Shown here one piece after another: positions 8,337-17,436 of a stretch of 64,000 nucleotides of DNA. The notes beneath the pieces are model-generated. The model ran no database searches, had not been told where the DNA came from, and saw only the letters and a program-made list of their open reading frames with translations. Location of the stretch: contig JACJWC010000002.1 of assembly GCA_020637335.1 (NCBI GenBank), positions 1-64,000 on the forward strand. Direction: 5' to 3'. The translations under genes and the position numbers were made by a program. The stretch is from Acidobacteriota bacterium. Its GTDB lineage: Bacteria; Acidobacteriota; Holophagae; Acanthopleuribacterales; Acanthopleuribacteraceae. The first letter of the stretch is position 1; each line of letters begins with the position of its first letter.

Positions 8337-8658
8337 ATTAATGAAGTAAGACCTATTGATTGGAAGGCCATAAGCGGGAAACCTTCAACCGCTAATGGGT
8401 GTGGATTTGGAATCCCGCGCGGGTATCACCTTTGCGGATAGTTCAGGGGCAACTTGGGGCGGTCACTGAAAGCAATTGTTCTTGAAATTACTGTTTTGCT
8501 TTACCTTCTCGGCGGTGAAGGGTTTGATAATTCTCCATTGGGATGCTCAAGAATTTTGGGCAAAGTGCGAAGAGAATAAAGTCTGTAATTTTGGGCCAGT
8601 ACTCGCCAAACCATTTTGGGGCCAACGCGCCATTACAAGCCGCTTGTGATCTCTCCCT
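8337..8658. other. Intergenic region
   Basis: About 320 bases separate the radical SAM and glycosyltransferase genes. I see no open frame with a ribosome binding site, no tRNA-like cloverleaf and no repeat shared with the rest of the window. A weakly placed promoter for the downstream gene is likely, but I cannot pinpoint it. Confidence 0.4.
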
Positions 8659-9753
8659 ATGAAAAAAAGAATCATCATCGCCCACAATTTTTCGAAAGAG
8701 TCCTTTTCTGCCATGAGCTATGAGCTTTCCGTGTATTTGGCAAAAATTGGGCATCAGGTGATTTTTTTTTTACATCAACCTCGCGTCCTGCAGCACCAAA
8801 TCCAAGAACCATTGCCGGAAGGTCTAGAAATTCGTGCATGGCCGGGGACAGGTCGACCCAATCAATTGCGTCATTTATTTTGGTTTTTGAAGATTGGTCT
8901 CAAATTTAAACCTCATTTGGTGGTTGGTCATTTTTCGGGAGCCATTCCAGCGATTTTGGGCAGCAAACTTCTGTTTTGGCGAAGAACCAAAACATTTATT
9001 TACTACCATACTCTGCGATCCCAATTGGAATTGGACCGTTCTCGGCAAAACCTTTTGGGCATGTTTCGGTTTTGGCGTCGAAAACTGTTTTATCGGTTGT
9101 TCTGCGATAGCGTTTTGGCCAATTCAGTTCGTGCCAAACAGGATTTTGATCGCCACTTTAAAATGTCCAAGTCTATCAGTCATTTAACACCATTACCTGA
9201 TCGGTTTCAGGGGCTTTCCGAACCGACGCGACAATTGTGTTTTTTGGGAAGGCTCGATCGATCCAAGGGCTTGGATATCCTTCTAAAAGCCGTATCCAAA
9301 TGTCAAAAAGAATTGGAGAAGGATGGCGTCTCTTTGGTCATCGCGGGTTCTGGCCAACTCGAGTCGGTTTTGCAAGAAATGCCCCCATTTTGTCGTTATC
9401 TTGGGAGGTTGCCCTACAGTGAAGTGGACAAATTAATTAATAACTCGATGGCAGTTTGTATACCTTCGCGAACAGACAACTTAGTTACCGTTGGATTGGA
9501 AACACTGATGAATGGTGTGGCTCTCCTCATATCTAAAGAAACAGGTCTTGCTGACTATTTGGAACACGGTGTGGACTGTGTCAAATTTGAGCCGCATTCC
9601 GATTCGCTTGAACATGTGCTCCGCGCAATTCTGGCAAACCAATACGACTTAAAGGCTATCGGACGACAAGGTCGAGAAACATACAAACGGCTTTTCTCGG
9701 TTCCTTCCTACTGTAAGGTCATGGAGCAAATCTTGGGGTTAAAAGGGGTATAG
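8659..9753 (+). CDS. Glycosyltransferase family 4 (GT-B fold)
   Basis: The 364-residue cytosolic or peripheral enzyme has the two-lobed GT-B layout. The N-terminal lobe (residues 1-180) contains GHQVIFFLHQPR. The linker and second lobe start at LCFLGRLDRSKGLDILLKAV, followed by LVIAGSGQLE, YLGRLPYSEVDKLINNS and the nucleotide-sugar segment CIPSRTDNLVTVGLETLMNG with the expected Glu. It probably transfers a sugar to a surface glycan; donor and acceptor are unknown. No strong Shine-Dalgarno precedes the ATG. Its native TAG stop lies inside the 6-bp target duplication of the downstream insertion sequence, so the protein end is unaltered. Confidence 0.85.
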   Translation: MKKRIIIAHNFSKESFSAMSYELSVYLAKIGHQVIFFLHQPRVLQHQIQEPLPEGLEIRAWPGTGRPNQLRHLFWFLKIGLKFKPHLVVGHFSGAIPAILGSKLLFWRRTKTFIYYHTLRSQLELDRSRQNLLGMFRFWRRKLFYRLFCDSVLANSVRAKQDFDRHFKMSKSISHLTPLPDRFQGLSEPTRQLCFLGRLDRSKGLDILLKAVSKCQKELEKDGVSLVIAGSGQLESVLQEMPPFCRYLGRLPYSEVDKLINNSMAVCIPSRTDNLVTVGLETLMNGVALLISKETGLADYLEHGVDCVKFEPHSDSLEHVLRAILANQYDLKAIGRQGRETYKRLFSVPSYCKVMEQILGLKGV

Positions 9754-9756
9754 CTA

Positions 9757-11405
9757 GAGCCCAGCCAGAAAGGCGGGTTTTTGTGGGATCTCAGATATGA
9801 ATGGTGGTTCAATTTTTGAATTTTGTTTGAAGATTCACTGTTTCTTGGGGTCCAGCCGCATTTAAGGCTGATTTTGGACAGACTTCGTCCTTTTGGGTCA
9901 CATATTTTCTCTGTTTTGGGGGTTTGGTTGGGGTTAACCGGCTCGAATGAGGGTGAACATGTTGTAGGCTAAAATGGAGGACCAAACATAGGCCTTAAAT
10001 CGCGCTAAACCCTTCCAGTTGCAACGTTTAAGGTTGAAGTTATGCTTTAGACTGGCAATGTTGGCTTCAATTCCGGCCCGAAATGCCCTCAGCTTGCGGT
10101 AGAGCGTCGGGGAACTCACCATGTCTTCTTCCTTTAAGCCCCGTTTCTTGTGGAAGGCCACTTCAATCACGCCCATTTCTTTGGCTTGCTTTAAATTTTC
10201 CTTGGAGGCATAACCGCCGTCCAGGCTGACCTGTTGCGGCACTTGGCCAAAAATGTCCTTTTGGCGTTTGATCATGCGCAGGGTGGTCGAAGCGTCACAG
10301 GGGTTTCCATCCTCTACGACGGCGTCCAGAATCAGGCCAGAACGACCGGAGGTGAGGTTAAGCTTGTGACCGTATTGAATGGCTCTTCTGCCCTTGATGA
10401 TCACGTCTGAATGGGGTTCAAAAATGCTGTAAATCTTTTCCTTGGCCGGAACGGATTCGCCCAAAAAGATCCTTTGATCGGTTTGACTCAGGACACAGAT
10501 GGTAATTTCTGAAAGATCATCAGCCTTGTCCAACCATTTGGTCAAAACAGCGCTTGAAGGCTGATCTTTCAGGTGTTCAACCATGCTGGAGAGCGCTTTC
10601 TGCATTCTTTGGGTATAGCATATTACCTTTCGATACAGGTGTTTAAGCTGCTTTCCTTGCGCACCCAACGCTATTTGATGGGCTAATTTCTTAACCGCGC
10701 GTTGATGGTTTCGCCAGCGCAGTCGGCAGTCAAAAATACGTTTCCCGTGCTGCAGGTGACGGGCGATGGTGCGCACACAATCCCAAAGCAGGCTGGAGTC
10801 GCTCGGCTCATGGATGTTGGCTTCGATGACCGTCGCGTCGGTGCGGGTAATGTGGCCACTCTCAATGCCTTTTTCACGGGCCATGCGCACCCAATAGCGA
10901 TTGATGGACTCCCAAGTCGCTGCACTCACCCGGCTCACCAGGCTTTGCAGAGTGCTGCGCCTGGGGGCTTTTTTCCAGCACCGTGCAAAGGTGCGGAAAG
11001 ACTCCGAGTCTGCCAGGAAAAAGGCCAATTCATCAAAGGAGTACCCCGTGAATTGTTTAAGAATCGCAAAGCGCAGAACCTGCTCGGCGCTAAAACCCTT
11101 GCGGCCCGTGGGTTTGAGGTTCGGGTCGATCAAATCATTGGCAACGAGTTCATGCAGCGCGGGATGTTGGTCAAGCAAATCAGAAATTGCCGAGAGCTCT
11201 TGGCCAATGTTATGCTCAGCGAAGATATCAAAAATCGAGGCCTGTGGGTCAGTTTTTGGTCTCAAGAAAACGCTCCGTTTTTGGTTAAGGTTTTTGTTTT
11301 CAGCAAATTACACAAACTCTTATACCATAAAACGGGCGTTTTTTTAAGCCCAAATATCCATTTAACCCCAATTTTTCCAGCACCTTACTGTTTCTGGCTG
11401 GGCTC
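9757..11405 (-). mobile_element. Complete ISNCY-type insertion sequence
   Basis: A 15-bp perfect terminal inverted repeat bounds the element (GAGCCCAGCCAGAAA at 9757-9771 and its complement at 11391-11405). It is flanked by the direct repeat TAGCTA at 9751-9756 and 11406-11411. Because TAGCTA is itself palindromic, the exact duplication length (6 or fewer bases) is slightly ambiguous. The 1,649-bp element carries one full-length transposase on the minus strand and appears intact. Confidence 0.85.
9934..11265 (-). CDS. ISNCY family DDE transposase
   Basis: The 443-residue transposase has the N-terminal region typical of these elements (LSAISDLLDQHP, then TGRKGFSAEQVLRFAILKQFTGYSFDELAFFLADSESFR). 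The RNase H-like catalytic core follows. Candidate DDE residues are the Asp in RTDATVIEANIHEPSDSS, the Asp in VSLDGGYAS and the Glu in FRAGIEANIASLKHNF. No frameshift or stop is seen, so the protein should be active. It is the only gene in the element; about 140 bases upstream hold its promoter next to the right inverted repeat. Confidence 0.9.
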   Translation of the reverse strand: MRPKTDPQASIFDIFAEHNIGQELSAISDLLDQHPALHELVANDLIDPNLKPTGRKGFSAEQVLRFAILKQFTGYSFDELAFFLADSESFRTFARCWKKAPRRSTLQSLVSRVSAATWESINRYWVRMAREKGIESGHITRTDATVIEANIHEPSDSSLLWDCVRTIARHLQHGKRIFDCRLRWRNHQRAVKKLAHQIALGAQGKQLKHLYRKVICYTQRMQKALSSMVEHLKDQPSSAVLTKWLDKADDLSEITICVLSQTDQRIFLGESVPAKEKIYSIFEPHSDVIIKGRRAIQYGHKLNLTSGRSGLILDAVVEDGNPCDASTTLRMIKRQKDIFGQVPQQVSLDGGYASKENLKQAKEMGVIEVAFHKKRGLKEEDMVSSPTLYRKLRAFRAGIEANIASLKHNFNLKRCNWKGLARFKAYVWSSILAYNMFTLIRAG

Positions 11406-11411
11406 TAGCTA

Positions 11412-11618
11412 AAGTCGTAAGGTTTCCTTACGGACATTCACCTGCTTAGCTTTGAAATAGACTAGCAAAAGAGAAAGTTGGGTTGGCCTTTGAGGAGATT
11501 TTTTAAGCACCCTTCAATACAGTCTCCGGGTTGCTTTAAACTTAATTCCTTGCCAATTTTGGAACCTAATAAAATGAAAATCCCCGATATGGCTGGTGCA
11601 GCAAGTTGGAGACCTGCG
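11412..11618. other. Intergenic region with short hairpin
   Basis: A perfect 7-bp stem (CGTAAGG, loop TTT, CCTTACG) at 11416-11432 lies just past the insertion sequence. Before insertion it sat directly after the glycosyltransferase stop, so it may be that gene's terminator, although no T tract follows. The rest shows nothing. Confidence 0.4.
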
Positions 11619-12452
11619 CTACTTTTTAGTCCATTCGGTTAAAAAGAGAGCCATTGAAAGGAGAACGAAGGCTGGAATTAGGGACAGCCAGTGGACGGGT
11701 TGGTGGAAGATCAGGCCGGCGGCCAGCACGCCCAAGGGAACTTTGAGGTTGTTCAAAATGCCGACTGTGGGCAAGGCAACCTGGGTAACACCCTTGTTCC
11801 AGAGGAAAAAGGCCAGGCCGGACGGGATTGTGCCCAAATACAACAAAGCTAACCATTGACGTCCACTGAATTGGGTGACTGTCCCCAATTCGGCACGCCA
11901 GATCAAAAAAGCAAGTGGGGCAAGACAGGCACTTAGGAAGAGCCAGGCCATGTCACCCTCAACCATACTTTTTGCCTGGGCTTGAATCCGTTTGTACAGG
12001 GTCTGGCCCAGCGCGAAACAGAAATTGGCGGCCTGGACCAGCAAAATGCCCTGCCAGGCGGAATCAAGTGGATTCCCGCGTTTTACCCAGTAGGCAGCGG
12101 CAATGGCCAGAAGCGCTGCAAGCCAGTGGTAACCATTGATTCGCCGTTCAAAAAAACCGTCCAACAAAACGACAAAAACGGGGGTTGTTAAGGTCAGGAC
12201 TGCGATCTCAGCAGCGCCTAAATAGTGGTAGCTGGAGATGTAGAGGCAGTACATGATGCCGAACTGGATCAAACCCACAGGCCATAATTTCCAGTTGAAA
12301 TGGGCCTTGCGGATCAGAAAAGGCAAAAAAACCAGGGCTGATAAACCCAGGCGTAACAGGCTGACAGCAAATGGGTTGCTGTCTTTTAAGAGCTCGCTGA
12401 TCAACCCGAAGGATAAAGACCACAAGCAGGAAGCAGCGATGAGGTAGATCAT
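11619..12452 (-). CDS. EamA/DMT family inner-membrane transporter
   Basis: The 277-residue product consists of ten predicted membrane helices in two EamA repeats (first about residues 1-125, second about 130-275). The FGLISELLKDSNPFAVSLLRLGLSAL start and the PSGLAFFLWNKGVTQV segment of the second repeat are typical. The short loops and overall length resemble YigM-like members of the drug/metabolite transporter superfamily. Substrate cannot be deduced. It stands alone, separated from rpoD by a strong hairpin that terminates rpoD transcription. Confidence 0.85.
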   Translation of the reverse strand: MIYLIAASCLWSLSFGLISELLKDSNPFAVSLLRLGLSALVFLPFLIRKAHFNWKLWPVGLIQFGIMYCLYISSYHYLGAAEIAVLTLTTPVFVVLLDGFFERRINGYHWLAALLAIAAAYWVKRGNPLDSAWQGILLVQAANFCFALGQTLYKRIQAQAKSMVEGDMAWLFLSACLAPLAFLIWRAELGTVTQFSGRQWLALLYLGTIPSGLAFFLWNKGVTQVALPTVGILNNLKVPLGVLAAGLIFHQPVHWLSLIPAFVLLSMALFLTEWTKK

Positions 12453-12464
12453 GTTAAGCCACCC

Positions 12465-12496
12465 AAAAAGAAAAGCCCCACCACGGGGTGGGGCTT
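12465..12496 (-). terminator. Intrinsic terminator of rpoD
   Basis: A 10-bp perfect stem (AAGCCCCACC / GGTGGGGCTT) with a 4-base loop occupies 12473-12496. Read on the minus strand it is followed by TTCTTTTTGG, a T-rich run. It lies just after the rpoD stop codon. Confidence 0.8.
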
Positions 12497-12522
12497 GGCT
12501 TTGGTATTTTCACGAGGTGAAG

Positions 12523-14277
12523 TTAGTTGTGGAAGCGGCTGCCTTCGAGGAAGGCTTTCAGCTTGCGACTGCGAGAAGGGTGGCGCAATTTGCGCAACGC
12601 TTTGGATTCGATTTGACGAATCCGTTCGCGGGTCACGGCAAATTTCTGGCCGACCTCTTCTAGCGTGTGTTCGCTTTCCTCGCCCACGCCAAAGCGCAGA
12701 CGCAGGACTTTTTCTTCGCGTGGGGTCAAGGTTTCAAGCACCTGTTCGGTTTGTTCCTTGAGATTGATGCCGATAACCGCTTCAACCGGGGACACGATTT
12801 TACTGTCCTCGATGAAATCGCCCAGATGCGAATCTTCCTCTTCCCCAATCGGGGTTTCGAGCGAGATCGGTTCCTGCGCAATCTTCATGATTTTGCGAAC
12901 CTTGGAGACGGGAATCTCCATGCGTTCGGCAATTTCTTCGGCGGTCGGTTCATGGCCCATTTCCTGGACCAGGGCACGCGAAGTACGAATGAGTTTGTTA
13001 ATAGTCTCGATCATGTGGACCGGGATGCGAATCGTACGCGCCTGATCTGCAATGGCGCGGGTAATCGCTTGGCGGATCCACCACGTGGCGTAGGTCGAGA
13101 ACTTGTAACCGCGACGGTACTCAAATTTATCGACCGCTTTCATCAGGCCGATATTGCCTTCTTGGATCAGATCCAGGAATTGCAGGCCGCGGTTGGTGTA
13201 TTTTTTGGCAATGGAAACAACCAGACGTAAGTTGGCCTCAATCAGTTGACGCTTGGCATCTTCTGTTTCAAATTCACCTTTTTTCAGCTTGGTGTAGTTG
13301 GTTTTGAAGCGTTCAGTGGTGGCGCCGATTTCGGCTTCCAACAGCTGCATGGAATGGCTGATGTCTTCCTGTTCCTTGACCAAGTCCGAGCGCATATTGG
13401 CGAAGGCCGGCGCGTTCAATTTTTCGTTGATGCGGCGTAGCTTGTGTTCGTAGGTCTTGATCGAGTTGTAGTATTGCGAAGCCATCTCGATCAGGTGAGA
13501 AAGCTCTTTGGTGCTGAACGGGATCTTGCGAATGATCCAAGCCGTGCGAATCCGTTCACGGGTCAACAGGTAGTTGGCGCGTTTCCATTTTTTGGTGGTG
13601 GTATTCTTGATGGCATCGCGTTCTTTTTGCGATTGGAGGACCTTTTCTTCTTGAGCCTCCAGAGACTCAAAATGGGCCAGCATGACTTTGCGGGTCATGG
13701 CCTGTTCGGGGTCTTCATCATCCTGAATTTCCAGGTTCTGGGCCGCTTCTTCTGGGGCGGCTTTTAATTTGCGACCGATTTCCAAGATTTCAGGAACCAG
13801 GAAACGGAAGCGGGACAGGGCCTTAAAGGTGATTTCTTTGCCGCGCTCAATTTTTTTGGAGAGATAAACTTCTTTCTCCCGGGTGAGCAGTGGAACATTG
13901 CCCATTTCCTTGAGGTACATGCGCACGGGGTCGTTGGTGCGGTCCAACATGCCGGGCGAAAGATCGATCTCATAAGATCCGTCTTCGCGTTTGCCTTCCC
14001 CGCTGATGCCGAATACGGTTTCTGTGCCGGCGATTGGCCGGGCGCGACCTTCGCTGCTTTCCGTTTCAGCTTCGTCGCTGATATGTTGAATCTTGGCATT
14101 TTCATCGATTAATTCGATACCGAGGTTTTCGATGTGGTGGTATAACTCGTCAAGTTCTTCTGGTGTGACGAGGTCTTCGGGTAAATTTTCGTTGATTTCG
14201 TCGTAGGTCAGAAATCCCTTCTCTTTGCCGGTTTCGAGAAGGTCTTGAATCTCTTTGGGGATATCCTCTGATTTCAA
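12523..14277 (-). CDS. rpoD: RNA polymerase sigma factor RpoD (sigma-70)
   Basis: The 584-residue housekeeping sigma factor has all regions. Region 1.1 is near the N-terminus (LETGKEKGFLTYDEINENLP). Region 1.2 reads DPVRMYLKEMGNVPLL. Regions 2.3-2.4 read YKFSTYATWWIRQAITRAI followed by DQARTIRIPVHM. Region 3 is PTAEEIAERMEIPVSKV, and region 4.2 is VTRERIRQIESKALRKLRHP. The frame is open up to 14433. GAGGTGA, a seven-base match to the anti-Shine-Dalgarno, lies five bases before the TTG at 14277, so I choose TTG. A GTG at 14286 is the alternative but overlaps that site. Confidence 0.95.
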   Translation of the reverse strand: MKSEDIPKEIQDLLETGKEKGFLTYDEINENLPEDLVTPEELDELYHHIENLGIELIDENAKIQHISDEAETESSEGRARPIAGTETVFGISGEGKREDGSYEIDLSPGMLDRTNDPVRMYLKEMGNVPLLTREKEVYLSKKIERGKEITFKALSRFRFLVPEILEIGRKLKAAPEEAAQNLEIQDDEDPEQAMTRKVMLAHFESLEAQEEKVLQSQKERDAIKNTTTKKWKRANYLLTRERIRTAWIIRKIPFSTKELSHLIEMASQYYNSIKTYEHKLRRINEKLNAPAFANMRSDLVKEQEDISHSMQLLEAEIGATTERFKTNYTKLKKGEFETEDAKRQLIEANLRLVVSIAKKYTNRGLQFLDLIQEGNIGLMKAVDKFEYRRGYKFSTYATWWIRQAITRAIADQARTIRIPVHMIETINKLIRTSRALVQEMGHEPTAEEIAERMEIPVSKVRKIMKIAQEPISLETPIGEEEDSHLGDFIEDSKIVSPVEAVIGINLKEQTEQVLETLTPREEKVLRLRFGVGEESEHTLEEVGQKFAVTRERIRQIESKALRKLRHPSRSRKLKAFLEGSRFHN

Positions 14278-14546
14278 ACTGGTCACCTCAAATCGTTGCG
14301 GTCCGTAGACGCAGAACCCACGATTATAGCCAAAAGGACGGCCTTCATCAAGGGCGATGCGGTTGCGGTCTGTGTGGGAGCTGTGAATTTTGATCGTCGG
14401 GTTGGGGTCAAGCATTACCCCAGGTTGAAACAACTTTTTTCAACACGTATTCCTTTACGGGTGTACCGGCCCATCACATGAGGCATTCGGTATCAACCCT
14501 GCCAAGCAATATAGGGTGGCAAAAAGAAAAATGCAAAGAGCTGAAA

Positions 14547-15149
14547 CTAAGAAGTTTCGGCTTGCCTTTGACGGGTCGGAAAATAGCCGCGTTGGGCCAA
14601 GCTACGGCACAACGCAATCAAAGGCACACCAATGATACTGCTGGGGTCATCGCATTCCACGCGTTCGAGAATGGTGCATGCAGATGCTTCAATTTTGTAT
14701 GCCCCAGCGCAGTCCCAAGTTTCGTCGCGTTCCACCATTGCTTTCAAAAAATGCGCCGTAAGGTCGGGGAGGAGGGTCAGGTTGGCGACAATGGTCCGTG
14801 TCTCGGTTGGCTTGCCCTTTTGGGCCAACGCAAATGCGGTATGTAACTGATGGGTTTTGCCACTCATGGCTGACAATTGTGCAACTGCTCGCTCGACCGT
14901 GCCCGGTTTGCGCAGGATTTGCCCGTCCAAAATTAAGGTTTGGTCCAGTCCGATGATGAGATGGTTGGGAAAACGATCAAGCAAACTTTCAGCTTTTAGA
15001 AGGGCGTGTTCGGCTGCGACCTGATCTGCAGGCAGATGAGGCAAATCCGGCTCATCGTATTCGGGCGCAGCCCACTCCAAAGCCAGACCCAACCCGGCTA
15101 ATTGCGCCTTTTTGTATTTGGAGGTCGTTGCGACCAAGATGGGGTTCAC
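14547..15149 (-). CDS. maf: Maf family nucleotide pyrophosphatase
   Basis: The 200-residue cytosolic enzyme belongs to the Maf/HAM1-like family that hydrolyses non-canonical or standard nucleoside triphosphates to monophosphates. It shows NPILVATTSKYKKAQL at the N-terminus, LIIGLDQTL (the conserved D-Q/T catalytic segment), KPGTVERAVAQLSAMSGKTHQLHT, and CAGAYKIEASACTILERVECDDPSSIIGVPL. The start is a GTG overlapping the upstream stop (GTGA). A GTG three codons earlier at 15158 is possible. It is the last gene of an SDR / PTPS-like / maf operon. Confidence 0.9.
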   Translation of the reverse strand: MNPILVATTSKYKKAQLAGLGLALEWAAPEYDEPDLPHLPADQVAAEHALLKAESLLDRFPNHLIIGLDQTLILDGQILRKPGTVERAVAQLSAMSGKTHQLHTAFALAQKGKPTETRTIVANLTLLPDLTAHFLKAMVERDETWDCAGAYKIEASACTILERVECDDPSSIIGVPLIALCRSLAQRGYFPTRQRQAETS

Positions 15150-15550
15150 GACTGCCACTCGGCGAATAGGTCGGGATGCTCGGCGACCCGAATCTTACGC
15201 AGGTGTGCGGGTTGCAGCGCCGGTGCAAGGCGCTCGGCCAGGTAGGCGCACAATGCCTCATTGGTAGGCAGGTGATGAGCAAAAAAGGGATCTGCTTCGT
15301 TTAAGCATTGACCGTTAAACTTTTCAACGATTTCGCGTTGCAACACAGCGTCCACCTGAACCAAATCGACTGCCATCATTTCCGGCGCGTGGAGTGGGCC
15401 GGCCAACCACACGGTGACGTGATAGTCATGCTCGTGCGGCTCAGCAACTGGGCCAAATCGGGCGCGGTTCTCGGCTTCACTTTTCTCGGGTAAGCGGTAA
15501 AAGTGGCTGGCCCGAAAGTGGACCGTTCGGCCAAATTGGATTTCAGGCAA
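15146..15550 (-). CDS. 6-pyruvoyl-tetrahydropterin synthase-like (QueD family), catalytic Cys absent
   Basis: The 134-residue T-fold protein has the zinc-binding histidines of PTPS/QueD enzymes: one in FRASHF and two in PHEHDYHV. It also has the conserved PTNEALCAYLAERL helix and a C-terminal EHP motif. Where relatives have FGxCNNPxGHNY, this protein reads FGPVAEPHEHDY, so the catalytic Cys is Val. The canonical reaction is therefore unlikely. I place the start at a TTG with GGAGG seven bases upstream; tandem ATGs at 15568/15565 lack a site. It overlaps the SDR gene, which suggests a pterin-related pathway. Confidence 0.8.
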   Translation of the reverse strand: MPEIQFGRTVHFRASHFYRLPEKSEAENRARFGPVAEPHEHDYHVTVWLAGPLHAPEMMAVDLVQVDAVLQREIVEKFNGQCLNEADPFFAHHLPTNEALCAYLAERLAPALQPAHLRKIRVAEHPDLFAEWQS

Positions 15551-16274
15551 GGGAAATGCCTCCATCAACGGGGATCATGGCACCGGTTGTCCAAGCGGCG
15601 GCGGGTCCCAACAAGTGTACGATCATATTGGCGATTTCTTCGGGTTTTCCAACTCGGCCCAAAGGGTGCAAGTTGGCGACTTGGGCCATTTTTTCGGCAC
15701 GAGAAGGATCGCCTGGTTTTTGCGGTTCGTGAATGGCCGTATCGACAACACCGGGCAAAACACTGTTGAATCGCAGTCCGCGGTCTGCGTAGGCCAAGGC
15801 CAGTGATTTCATCAAACTGTCCCCGGCCGATTTGGTGGCGGAATACACGGCACTCACACCTAAGGGTCGATGGGATAAGGTGCTCGAAACCAAAACGACT
15901 GATTTGCCTTGGCCAGCCAAAAGTGAGGACTCCAAGTTGCGCAGAATGTCGTAATTGGCAAAAAAAATAACTTCAAAAGCCGTGCGGACGGTGGTGATGG
16001 ATTCACTCAAACCCGGTGAAAGTGCATACCAAGCCGCATTCAGGACAAGACCATCCAGGCAACCACCGGTTGCCGATAGGGTTTCTTTCAAGGCAGCAGC
16101 GCGTGATTTCGGATCGGCCAAGTCACAGGCGATGAAGTGCAGGTTGGGGTGGGACCAGTCGGCGGGGTGACGCGCCCAGGTCCACACGGAACAGCCTTTC
16201 TCTAAAAGCTGTTGGCAGCAGGCCATGCCAATGCCAGATGTGCCTCCGGTCACCAGGATTTTCCAGTTGTGCAT
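15543..16274 (-). CDS. Short-chain dehydrogenase/reductase
   Basis: The 243-residue NAD(P)-dependent oxidoreductase has the classical SDR signatures. These are the cofactor motif TGGTSGIG at residues 9-16, the LNAAW variant of NNAG, catalytic Ser in VLVSSTLS, and the YSATK active-site pair. The C-terminal GAMIPVDGG end is also standard. It heads an operon with a PTPS-like gene and maf. A role like sepiapterin or pteridine reductase would suit that context, but sequence alone does not give the substrate. Confidence 0.88.
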   Translation of the reverse strand: MHNWKILVTGGTSGIGMACCQQLLEKGCSVWTWARHPADWSHPNLHFIACDLADPKSRAAALKETLSATGGCLDGLVLNAAWYALSPGLSESITTVRTAFEVIFFANYDILRNLESSLLAGQGKSVVLVSSTLSHRPLGVSAVYSATKSAGDSLMKSLALAYADRGLRFNSVLPGVVDTAIHEPQKPGDPSRAEKMAQVANLHPLGRVGKPEEIANMIVHLLGPAAAWTTGAMIPVDGGISLA

Positions 16275-16371
16275 GTTTAAATCTTGTTTCCTTGTGCTTG
16301 TGAATTAAGGCCCGGGTCGGTTTAGAATAGAGGACCGGGTCGACTTTTGACAACCGTTTTGGGGGCATGGC

Positions 16372-17427
16372 GTGGCATCAAAAATTGGGGTGATCCTGTT
16401 GAATCTCGGGACACCTGAACGGTTGGACTTAGCCGCGGTCCGTTCGTATCTGGCTGAGTTCTTAAGCGATCCGCGCGTAATTGATATCCCGGCGGTTGCA
16501 CGTTGGTTGCTCTTACACGGCATTATTTTGCGTACCCGACCGCGCCAAAGTTTGGAGGCGTATCGGACCATCTGGACCGAATCGGGTTCTCCGATTAAGG
16601 ATTTTGGCTTGCGTCTGACTCAGTCAGTGCAGAACCTTTTGGGTGATCGTTTTGATGTCGTGTTGGCCATGCGTTATGGCAGCCCGTCCATTCCTTCTGT
16701 ATTGGATCAATTGGCCGATCGCGGGATGGATCGTATTGTGGTCGTTCCGCTTTACCCGCAATACGCTGCGTCCAGCACGGGTACTGCGCTTGAGTTGCTC
16801 TATCGGCATGCGGCCAAGCAATGGAATGTGCCATCACTCTCAGTTGTGGCGCCCTTTTATCGGCATCCATTATTCATAAAGGCCTGGAATGCTGTGTTGC
16901 GCGAAGAATTGCCCGATCCGGCTGCCTTCGATTTCTATTTGTTTTCGTTCCATGGCTTGCCGGAACGCCATATCCGGAAAAGTGATCGTTCTGGTCATTG
17001 CCTTTCCTTTCCCGATTGCTGCATCAGCGGACTGGAGAAAATTCCATATTGTTATCGCGCACAATGCTACGAGACGGCCCAGCAAATGGCCCATGGGTTA
17101 GGTTTATCGGCTGACCAATTCGCTGTCAGTTTTCAAAGTCGATTGGGCCGAACGCCCTGGCTTAAGCCCTATACTGACAAGGTGTTAGCGGAATTGCCAG
17201 GCAATGGGGCACGTCGGGTTGCTGTTCTTTCGCCCGCTTTTGTGGCCGATTGTTTGGAAACAATTGAGGAACTCGGTGTGCGCGGACGGGAAACCTTTAT
17301 GCAGGCTGGTGGCACCGACTACCATTGGGTGCCCAGCTTGAATGACCGGCCTGTTTGGGCGGAAGCCGTTGCCGCCATGGTTCGCGAACAGGCAGGCGCC
17401 CTGCCCGTTGAACAGATGATCGTCTGA
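16372..17427 (+). CDS. hemH: Ferrochelatase
   Basis: The 351-residue enzyme inserts iron into protoporphyrin IX (or coproporphyrin III) at the end of haem synthesis. Motifs include VILLNLGTPE, the FLSDPRVIDIP segment, VVPLYPQYAASSTGTA, the catalytic FSFHGLPERH with its His, and FQSRLGRTPWLKPYTD with the conserved Glu-type region VADCLETIEELG near the C-terminus. Cysteines at HCLSFPDCC and CYRAQC resemble the set seen in ferrochelatases that carry a 2Fe-2S cluster. The start is GTG with GGGGG eight bases upstream. It is divergent from the SDR operon and followed 9 bases later by a DUF3820 gene. Confidence 0.95.
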   Translation: MASKIGVILLNLGTPERLDLAAVRSYLAEFLSDPRVIDIPAVARWLLLHGIILRTRPRQSLEAYRTIWTESGSPIKDFGLRLTQSVQNLLGDRFDVVLAMRYGSPSIPSVLDQLADRGMDRIVVVPLYPQYAASSTGTALELLYRHAAKQWNVPSLSVVAPFYRHPLFIKAWNAVLREELPDPAAFDFYLFSFHGLPERHIRKSDRSGHCLSFPDCCISGLEKIPYCYRAQCYETAQQMAHGLGLSADQFAVSFQSRLGRTPWLKPYTDKVLAELPGNGARRVAVLSPAFVADCLETIEELGVRGRETFMQAGGTDYHWVPSLNDRPVWAEAVAAMVREQAGALPVEQMIV

Positions 17428-17436
17428 GCTTAATCC

